In this document: positions 31,969 through 37,984 of the stretch, piece by piece
Position numbering within the stretch: the stretch's first letter is position 1
Layout of the letters: the number at the start of each line of letters is the position of its first letter
Source of the DNA: Paraburkholderia sp. C35
Lineage (GTDB): Bacteria; Pseudomonadota; Gammaproteobacteria; Burkholderiales; Burkholderiaceae
Direction of reading: 5' to 3'
Length of the DNA stretch: 37,984 bases
NCBI RefSeq assembly: GCF_003121405.1
Contig: NZ_QBUY01000091.1
Span: forward strand, 1 to 37,984
Translations under genes and position numbers: made by a program
The notes under the pieces: generated by a model
Seen by the model: only the letters and a program-made list of their open reading frames with translations
Told to the model about the DNA's origin: nothing
Databases searched by the model: none

Positions 31969-33282
31969 TCACTCCGACGTTTCGCCGCCTACCCCTTCGA
32001 TCCGCTTCTCACGCGCCACGCGCGGCAGCAGCATCTGCCGCGCCCATTGTGCGCAAGGCCGTTCGATACGCGTCGCGCTGATCCGCGCGGCCACGTAGCT
32101 CGTGCAACACGCGAACACAGCAGCGGCGATGAAACCTGCGACGGGCATACGGTGATCGAGCGCATCGAGCGGCGTCTTCAACGCGAAGCGCACCGTCAGA
32201 ATCGCGATGAAGCTCCAGACGTACAGGCCATAGCTGTTTTGCCCGAACGCAGCGACCAGTCGCGCGCCCGGATAGCGTCGCGGCAGTTGCGCGAGCACCA
32301 GCAAGAGAACGGCTGCTGCACACGCGGCGATGGTCGGTGCGAGCCAATGCGCGAAACCCAGCCCGGATCCCGTCGCATACAGCAGCGCCACCAGCAGCGC
32401 GCAGGCAGCAAGTGCACACACGACACCGAACATCGTCAGCCTGATTCCGTCGCGCAATAGCAGCCGCTTGCCGTAGCGCGCGAGCACCAGGCCGACCACG
32501 AAGCATGGCAACTGCGTCGGCGGCCAGTAGTAGAGGAAGGAGTTGTTCTCGACGGTGCAGACAGCGTCGCTGCAGGCGCCCGCCATCAGCATGAGCGCGC
32601 TGAACACCAGCAGCACCAGCGACGCGCGCCACAAGCCGCGACGCGTGCGCGTTGCGACGAAGATCAGCGGCGCGAACAGATAGAAGCACATCTCCACGCC
32701 GATCGACCAGCCGCCTGGCACCACCGTATTGACGGCACTCGGCAGCCACGCGTGAATGAAAAGCAGATTCGCAATGACATCGGCGACACCATGGGGTGCC
32801 GTGACCTGGGTGCCGAAATGCGCCGCCAGCTGATTGCCGAGCGAGTACACGGCAATCGCGACGTAGTACAGCGGCGCGATGCGGAAGAACCGCTTGACGT
32901 AGAAGCGCCGCGCGATCAGCGAGCGGTCGTCGCCGAAGCGCTTCGTTTCTTCTTCGAGCGTCAGCATGATCGTCACGGCGCTGATGACGAAGAACAGTTG
33001 CACGCCGTATTGCCCCATGTCGGAGACGGCTTGCAGCCACGGCGGCAGCGCGGGCATGAAGAGCGCGAGATGCACGAGTATCACACCGACGATCGCCAGC
33101 GCACGGCCAGCGTCGAGTGCTGCGACGCGGGCATCGTCGCGTGCCGCGGTCTTCGCGATGGACGTGGTGGCGGCAACTGACGGGACATGCGCGACGGTCG
33201 CGCCCGCCGCGTTCACGCGGGTCCGCTCCACGCAGCGGCTGCCGATACGGTCAAGCCATGTCAGCGATCCTGTGAAGCTCAC
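31969..33282 (-). CDS. Acyltransferase 3 family membrane protein (first)
   Basis: This 437-aa inner-membrane protein probably acetylates or otherwise acylates a polysaccharide. The AT3 fold begins LDAGRALAIVGVILVHLALF, where the His is the likely catalytic residue. RFYVKRFFRIAPLYY follows (the R-x10-R motif), then about nine more helices. GTG 33282 is favoured over ATG 33321, because GGGGAG lies seven bases before the GTG. About 60 non-membrane residues precede the fold. It follows the second acyltransferase by 96 bp on the same strand, so they form a pair. Confidence 0.88.
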   Translation of the reverse strand: MSFTGSLTWLDRIGSRCVERTRVNAAGATVAHVPSVAATTSIAKTAARDDARVAALDAGRALAIVGVILVHLALFMPALPPWLQAVSDMGQYGVQLFFVISAVTIMLTLEEETKRFGDDRSLIARRFYVKRFFRIAPLYYVAIAVYSLGNQLAAHFGTQVTAPHGVADVIANLLFIHAWLPSAVNTVVPGGWSIGVEMCFYLFAPLIFVATRTRRGLWRASLVLLVFSALMLMAGACSDAVCTVENNSFLYYWPPTQLPCFVVGLVLARYGKRLLLRDGIRLTMFGVVCALAACALLVALLYATGSGLGFAHWLAPTIAACAAAVLLLVLAQLPRRYPGARLVAAFGQNSYGLYVWSFIAILTVRFALKTPLDALDHRMPVAGFIAAAVFACCTSYVAARISATRIERPCAQWARQMLLPRVAREKRIEGVGGETSE

Positions 33283-33378
33283 GCAAATTCTCCCCTGCGG
33301 GCGGTTTGGACCGCCCGTCATCGCACGCTATGGGTGCAGTACGTTACAGCATGGAATACAGCGTTGAATGCGCCGGAA

Positions 33379-34524
33379 TCAGGACAGCTGCCCGCCGACG
33401 GGCATTTCCTCCCGCACCGACGCATTGCGCTTGGCCGGGAACAGCGCGTTGCGCAAGCGCAGGAACGGATACTCGACGGCACGCGTCATCACGTAGCCCG
33501 CAATGATCGCCACGGCTGCCTGCGCAGCCAGCGCGATGAACCAGATCGCGGCGGGCGGCAAGCCCATTGCTGTCGCCTTGCGGATCACCAGATCGCCGGG
33601 TGCGAGTGCGAGCGAATGCCACAGGTAGATGCCATATGAGTACACGCCGAGCCAGGCGACGGCACGATACGCGAGCGACTCGCGCGCCTTGCCCGAGTGC
33701 TCGAGCATCAGCACGATGAACGCGCAATAGCCGATGGCCTGAATCGTGTAGCCGATGCTTTCGTCGAGCGGTTCGTTCCGGATGGCGAGCACGAGCCACG
33801 CGACCAGCACGGCCACGATCGCCAGCAGCCAGTACGTGCGCTTCGCGATGCCCTGATACACCTCCGGCTTCATCCAGTAGATCGCGGCGAGAATCACACC
33901 GTACAGCAGGCTGTCGATGCGATATTGCGTGTAGAAGAATGCGGCCTGCAGATCGCCGCCCGCCACTTCGAGGCAACGCGCGATCAGCACGATCACGCAG
34001 ATGCCGCCGAGCACGCTGATGATCGAACCCGCGCGCATTTTCCAGCGCGCGAACAGCAGCAGCACGGCGGGCAGGAACAGATAGAAATGCTCTTCGACAG
34101 CGAGACTCCACGTCTGCGAAATCGAGGTGCCGAAGTAGTTCTGCAGGTGCGTGAGGTTCTGCCAGAGAAACGAATCGAGCGGATGGCGGCCGACGATCGT
34201 ATGGAACAGGATCAGCACGTAGTACGCCGGCCAGATCTTGAAGATCCGTCGCACGATAAAGCGGCGCGCGTCGATGTGACCCGTCTCGGCGTATTGCCGC
34301 AGCAGCAGCCCGCCGACCAGAAAACCGCTGAGCGTGAAGAACAGGTTCACGCCTTCGCGGCCAAAGCTTTTCAGCGGATACTCAATGATCGAGATCAGCG
34401 CGCTACCCGTGTGATTCACATGGAAGTGGTAGCCCATCACCGCAATAATCGCGATGCCGCGCACGAAGTCGAGCTCCACCGACCTGCCTCGCGTCATCGC
34501 TTGCGCGCTGCCGAATAGCTTCAT
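33379..34524 (-). CDS. Acyltransferase 3 family membrane protein (second)
   Basis: This 381-aa AT3 protein has core motifs ELDFVRGIAIIAVMGYHFHV with the catalytic His, FFTLSGFLVGGLLLRQY, RFIVRRIFKIWPAYY and WSLAVEEHFYLFLP. AAGGGGAACAGG precedes ATG 34524. It is clearly divergent from the neighbouring AT3 protein, suggesting two different acyl decorations (for example acetyl groups on different sugars) rather than a recent duplication. It is divergent from the polymerase gene across 412 bp. Confidence 0.92.
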   Translation of the reverse strand: MKLFGSAQAMTRGRSVELDFVRGIAIIAVMGYHFHVNHTGSALISIIEYPLKSFGREGVNLFFTLSGFLVGGLLLRQYAETGHIDARRFIVRRIFKIWPAYYVLILFHTIVGRHPLDSFLWQNLTHLQNYFGTSISQTWSLAVEEHFYLFLPAVLLLFARWKMRAGSIISVLGGICVIVLIARCLEVAGGDLQAAFFYTQYRIDSLLYGVILAAIYWMKPEVYQGIAKRTYWLLAIVAVLVAWLVLAIRNEPLDESIGYTIQAIGYCAFIVLMLEHSGKARESLAYRAVAWLGVYSYGIYLWHSLALAPGDLVIRKATAMGLPPAAIWFIALAAQAAVAIIAGYVMTRAVEYPFLRLRNALFPAKRNASVREEMPVGGQLS

Positions 34525-34936
34525 GCCTGTTCCCCTTCGACGTCGTTTGCTGATCGTTGTTCGTGAGCCGCCATGCGAAGATCGACTGCCACGCCGTGCG
34601 TCAGCGCCATCGAACCGTCACAGATCCGCCGTCGGCTGCATGCGGCACGCAGAGCCGCGCCAACTGGCACTTTTTCGCACGTTACTGCCGCCATGTTGCT
34701 TGCTCGGCCACGCATTCACACGCCAAGTTGCTGTCCTTGTCGGACAGCCTCGCAGGCCGCGTGAAACCGTCTGACGAGAGCGTTTGAAGCGCATCGTTTG
34801 ACCCCGCCAGAACCCAGGCGTATTACGCCTGCCCCGGACTTCACCGTAAGCCATCCATTTATATTCAGACTGAACAGAGGCGTGCACCGCCCTGACACGA
34901 TGAACACACGCACCGCACCGAGAGGGAGAATCGTCG
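34525..34936. promoter_or_regulatory. Divergent intergenic region with a near-perfect palindrome
   Basis: The 412-bp region lies between the acyltransferase and polymerase genes. CAGGCGTA-T-TACGCCTG at 34815-34831 is a dyad with 8-bp arms and a single central base, the form of a homodimer binding site. A hairpin GCTGTCC/GGACAGC lies at 34730-34748. GAGGGAGA precedes ATG 34937. No gene is seen. Confidence 0.5.
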
Positions 34937-36451
34937 ATGCGCAACAACAAGTACGCTACGTTGTGGATCTGGATGTGCTTGTGCCCCCTCGCGCTCGATT
35001 ACAAGGCGCCGGATGCAGACTCGGGCCACGCCACCCAGGTGCTGCTCGTCGCGCCGACGCTCGCTGCCGCGCTCGCGCTGATCTTCATCGCGCCGCGCTT
35101 TCGCCAGGGCTCACCGCTACGCCGCTTCGTCACCGTCTGCCTGTTGCTGAGCGTGCCGGGCAGTCTCGTTGCGCAATTCGTCCAGGACAACGATTTCGGC
35201 AATTATCTGCGTGTCGTGCTGCCGTTTCTGCTGTTCCTGCTGGGCTACGCGCTGGCCTGTCATCCGTGGCACGAGCATCGCGTCACGCAGCTCGAAAAGG
35301 CGCTGTTCTGGGCCAATACGATCTGCATGGTGTTCACCTTTGTGTTCGGCATTGCGACGGGCGGCGGAATCGGCGGCATCGCCGATGTGCGCTTCCGGAT
35401 CGTCTCGGTGACGCTGCTCGGCCTGCAAGGCGTGCTGCTGCACGAGTTCGTGCTGGCGCGGCGTTTTTCGCCGTTCATGCTCGCTGTATTCGGCGGCACC
35501 GTGATAGTCGAGCTGATCAGCGTGACGCGCAGTCTGCTGGTCGGCACAGTCTTGCTGTTCATGATGGCTGCGTGGATGAGCGCGCCGTCGCTGCGCTATC
35601 TGATGCGCTCGGCGTTTCGCGCGTTCCTGGCCAGCGTGGTGCTCGGCGCGATCGGCGCGGCCGCGGTGCTGAGCATGCCGTCCGTCAGCGAGCACTGGAT
35701 GCAGCGCTTCACGGCAGCGTCCGCGACACAGACAGGCAAGGATCCGACCACCATCACGCGTCTGGCCGAAATCAAGGACCAGTTCGATCAGGTGACGTCC
35801 TCGACGCAATCGCTGCTGCTCGGCGAAGGTTACGGTCATTACTATCGCTACTCGCCGCAATATCTGCCCGATCTCGCGGGCCAGATCAGCGAGAAGGATT
35901 TCTACGCGATCCACGAATGGGCCGCGGGCCACAACTTCTGGATGTATCAACTGTTCGCGGGCGGGCTGCTATTTGGCCTTGCGCTGCCGCTGGCGGTGAT
36001 CGTCGTGCTCGCGCACTGCGCGCTCGCCTATCGACGATGGCGCGCAAAAAGTCCGGGCGCGCCGCTACTGCCCGTGTTCGGCCGCTCGATCCTGCTGCTC
36101 GCGGGGCTGCCTGCCATGTCGATCGGCGGCAATCCGCTCGGGCCGCGTTTCTCGGGACTGGTATTCGGCGTCGCGCTCGGTATGACGGTCGCGACGTATT
36201 GTCGTTTGCATCGTGAGCTGGATGTGAAGGCGCGTTCGCGCGTCGGCCCGGTGACGCCGCCGCAGTCGGCGCGCGCGACGGCCGTCGCGCAGCAGCAGCC
36301 GCCTGCGCATCCGCCCGTTCAGCCGACGCGCCCGGCGCCGTTCGCAGCGGCGGCAGCGCTCGGCGCGCTGCAGGATTCGACGGAGACCGAAACGTACGAC
36401 GCAGACCGTGCAGGAGATCTGCGTCAGCGAGGCATGCCGGCGTCCGCGTGA
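34937..36451 (+). CDS. Polysaccharide polymerase / O-antigen ligase-like membrane protein (Wzy/WaaL family)
   Basis: This 504-aa protein has about ten to eleven membrane helices. A large periplasmic loop (about 255-335) is followed by HNFWMYQLFAGGLLFGLALP, the His-Asn signature of Wzy/WaaL proteins. In that loop, RLAEIKDQFDQV and GEGYGHYYRYSPQY resemble O-antigen polymerase loops. A cytoplasmic C-terminal tail of about 80 residues (from KARSRVGPV) is rich in Pro, Gln and Ala and looks disordered, an addition unusual for the family. Together with the flippase and transferases it suggests a Wzx/Wzy-type pathway, but ligase and polymerase cannot be separated by sequence. It ends before a terminator. 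Confidence 0.85.
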   Translation: MRNNKYATLWIWMCLCPLALDYKAPDADSGHATQVLLVAPTLAAALALIFIAPRFRQGSPLRRFVTVCLLLSVPGSLVAQFVQDNDFGNYLRVVLPFLLFLLGYALACHPWHEHRVTQLEKALFWANTICMVFTFVFGIATGGGIGGIADVRFRIVSVTLLGLQGVLLHEFVLARRFSPFMLAVFGGTVIVELISVTRSLLVGTVLLFMMAAWMSAPSLRYLMRSAFRAFLASVVLGAIGAAAVLSMPSVSEHWMQRFTAASATQTGKDPTTITRLAEIKDQFDQVTSSTQSLLLGEGYGHYYRYSPQYLPDLAGQISEKDFYAIHEWAAGHNFWMYQLFAGGLLFGLALPLAVIVVLAHCALAYRRWRAKSPGAPLLPVFGRSILLLAGLPAMSIGGNPLGPRFSGLVFGVALGMTVATYCRLHRELDVKARSRVGPVTPPQSARATAVAQQQPPAHPPVQPTRPAPFAAAAALGALQDSTETETYDADRAGDLRQRGMPASA

Positions 36452-36500
36452 CGCGCCTTGACGCAACACATGCATCACGCTGATCACCTCGCTTCATCGC

Positions 36501-36520
36501 CCGGCTGTGCCGGTTTTTTT
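36501..36520 (+). terminator. Intrinsic terminator between the polymerase and the last glycosyltransferase
   Basis: CCGGC-TGT-GCCGG is followed directly by seven T residues. It ends about 50 bp after the polymerase stop and only 31 bp before the next start codon, so it may act as an attenuator or separate two units. Confidence 0.85.
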
Positions 36521-36551
36521 AGCATCACGCACTACACCGTGTTATTCGCCA

Positions 36552-37802
36552 ATGAAAATACTTCATCTACTTTCGACAGTCGATCCACGGGCAGGCGGAC
36601 CGACTGAAGGTGTGAGACAGAGCGGTGTCGCGATGGCGTCGCTGGGTCATGAGATCGAGGTCGCATCGCTCGACGCACCCGACGCACCGCACGTGCACGA
36701 ATTTCCGTTGCCCGTGCATGCGCTCGGTCCGGGGCGCAACTACTATGGCTTCACGCCCGCCTACGTGCCGTGGCTTGCGCGCGAGGCGCAGCGCTTCGAC
36801 GCGGTGATCGTGCATGGTCTGTGGCAATACCATGGCTATGGCGCGTGGCGCGCGCTGCGTAGATCGAAGGTGCCGTATTACGTGTACGCGCACGGCATGC
36901 TCGATCCGTATTTCAAGCATGCTTATCCGCTCAAGCATCTGAAGAAATGGGCGTATTGGCCGTGGGCGGAGTATCGCGTGCTGCGCGATGCTGCTGCCGT
37001 GATCTACACGCCCGAGGAAGAGCGGCTGCTGGCGCGTCAGTCGTTCTGGCTGTATCGCGCGAATGAACGGGTCGTGCCGTTCGGCACCAATGCGCCGCCG
37101 CCGCACGCGCAGGCGCTGCGCGAAGCGTTTCTGCAGGCGTATCCGAATCTGCGCGGCAAGCGGATCGTGCTGTTTCTCGGGCGCATTCACGAGAAGAAGG
37201 GTTGCGACCTGCTCGTTCATGCGTGCGCCGATCATGCCCAGCGGGATCCCGATGCGCATCTGGTGATCGCCGGTCCCGATGCGACGGGATGGCAGCGGCG
37301 ACTGCAAGGGCTGGCGCGCTCGTGCGGCCTGGAGGATCGGGTGACGTGGCCGGGCATGTTACAGGCCGATCTGAAATGGGGAGCTTTTTACGCCAGCGAA
37401 GTATTCGCGCTGCCTTCGCATCAGGAGAATTTTGGTGTCGCTGTGGCCGAGGCACTGGCGTGCGGGTTGCCGGTGTTGCTGTCCGACAAGGTTGGCGTGT
37501 GGCGTGAGGTCGAGAATGATCACGCTGGCTTTGTTTCCAGCGATACGATCAATGGGACGCAGCGTAATCTGCTCAACTGGCATTCGCTTGATGCTGCTGC
37601 GAAGGCGAATATGCGGGAGCAGGCGCGTAGAACCTTCGATGCGAGGTTTGGGATTGCCAGTATGGTGGATTCGTTGACTGCGTTGTTGCAGCCGCAGGTT
37701 ACTGTTGCGGCGGCGAGGGGCGTCGAGCAGCAGTCGCCGCAGAATACGCCTGGGGCGATGCCGAGGAAGGCTGCTGCGCAGCGGGAACCTTCGGTGAGTT
37801 GA
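36552..37802 (+). CDS. Glycosyltransferase family 4
   Basis: This 416-aa GT-B enzyme starts MKILHLLSTVDPRAGGPTEGVRQ, the acceptor-side signature of many GT4 transferases. IVLFLGRIHEKKGCDLLVHA opens the second domain, and HQENFGVAVAEALACGLPVLLSD supplies the E-x7-E motif. After the fold (about residue 375) comes a Gln/Ala/Pro-rich tail. ATG 36552 is chosen because the frame upstream (from 36507) overlaps the terminator. Toward the 3' end the coding strand becomes poor in C and rich in G and T, and the stop is followed directly by the T-rich tract of the right repeat element. It is the last gene in the window. Confidence 0.92.
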   Translation: MKILHLLSTVDPRAGGPTEGVRQSGVAMASLGHEIEVASLDAPDAPHVHEFPLPVHALGPGRNYYGFTPAYVPWLAREAQRFDAVIVHGLWQYHGYGAWRALRRSKVPYYVYAHGMLDPYFKHAYPLKHLKKWAYWPWAEYRVLRDAAAVIYTPEEERLLARQSFWLYRANERVVPFGTNAPPPHAQALREAFLQAYPNLRGKRIVLFLGRIHEKKGCDLLVHACADHAQRDPDAHLVIAGPDATGWQRRLQGLARSCGLEDRVTWPGMLQADLKWGAFYASEVFALPSHQENFGVAVAEALACGLPVLLSDKVGVWREVENDHAGFVSSDTINGTQRNLLNWHSLDAAAKANMREQARRTFDARFGIASMVDSLTALLQPQVTVAAARGVEQQSPQNTPGAMPRKAAAQREPSVS

Positions 37803-37821
37803 AGGTTTTTGCTGCGCGGGC

Positions 37822-37984
37822 TTTGGGTTTGTTGTTGCTTTTGATTTTAGGTTTTTGTTTTTGCTTTTGCTTTTGCTGGCGTCCGCGATGTGGTGTTAGT
37901 ACTTCACGCGTCGCCCCTGTGCGGGGCGGCACCTACTTTTCTTTGCCGCCGCAAAGAAAAGTAGGCAAAAGAAAGCGGGCTAAC
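37822..37984 (-). repeat. Palindromic intergenic repeat element, right copy with T-rich tract
   Basis: A T/G-rich tract with three clear TTTTGC units (37859-37876) leads into the 110-bp core 37875-37984. The core is the reverse complement of 1-110 with about 12 differences, four of them in the outermost 8 bases. The 34-bp palindrome is at 37932-37965 and here has one central mismatch. The GC hairpin CGCCCC/GGGGCG lies at about 37911-37927. Confidence 0.88.

Overview
The window looks like a stretch of a Burkholderiaceae chromosome, most likely Paraburkholderia or Caballeronia. The grounds are the high G+C content with C- or G-ending codons, the complete ybgC-tolQRAB-pal-cpoB operon followed by tRNA-Lys, the glyA-nrdR pair, and the palindromic CCTACTTTTCTTTGCC-type repeat at both ends. 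This assignment comes from gene content and recall of the families, not from a database search.

Left part (1-14,329): a partial gene resembling plasmid fertility inhibition factors runs off the left edge through a repeat element. Next come a crotonase-family enzyme and two MFS transporters. A minus-strand operon follows for the lower homogentisate pathway: an AAHS-type transporter, homogentisate 1,2-dioxygenase (hmgA) and fumarylacetoacetase (fahA). Then come a degenerate EAL-domain protein, an IclR regulator divergent from glutaryl-CoA dehydrogenase (gcdH), a 1-Cys peroxiredoxin, and a trio of small envelope-type proteins (DUF883, YqjE-like and a third, possibly DUF3318).

Middle part (14,375-26,266): a tightly overlapping minor-pilin operon (fimT-pilV-pilW-pilX-pilE) is followed by glyA-nrdR. 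On the plus strand are a YdfG-type short-chain dehydrogenase and the Tol-Pal operon. A tRNA-Lys follows, with a textbook sigma-70 promoter and a UUCG-loop terminator.

Right part (26,267-37,984): an AT-rich intergenic region opens a surface-polysaccharide locus. It holds four glycosyltransferases, a Wzx-type flippase, two acyltransferase-3 membrane proteins and a Wzy/WaaL-type polymerase or ligase. These genes form five transcription units of alternating direction (+, -, +, -, +). No priming transferase, Wza, Wzc or sugar-nucleotide gene is present here, so the locus must borrow these functions from elsewhere or continue beyond the window.

The most unusual feature is the pair of 110-bp element copies that form the exact two ends of the window in inverted orientation (about 89% identical by eye). 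Each sits directly downstream of a gene and is preceded by a hexanucleotide tract. At the left end the gene has no stop before the element, so the element would encode a hydrophobic Val-Leu repeat and a basic tail. The window ends may simply be an assembly break at a repeat, which has to be excluded first.
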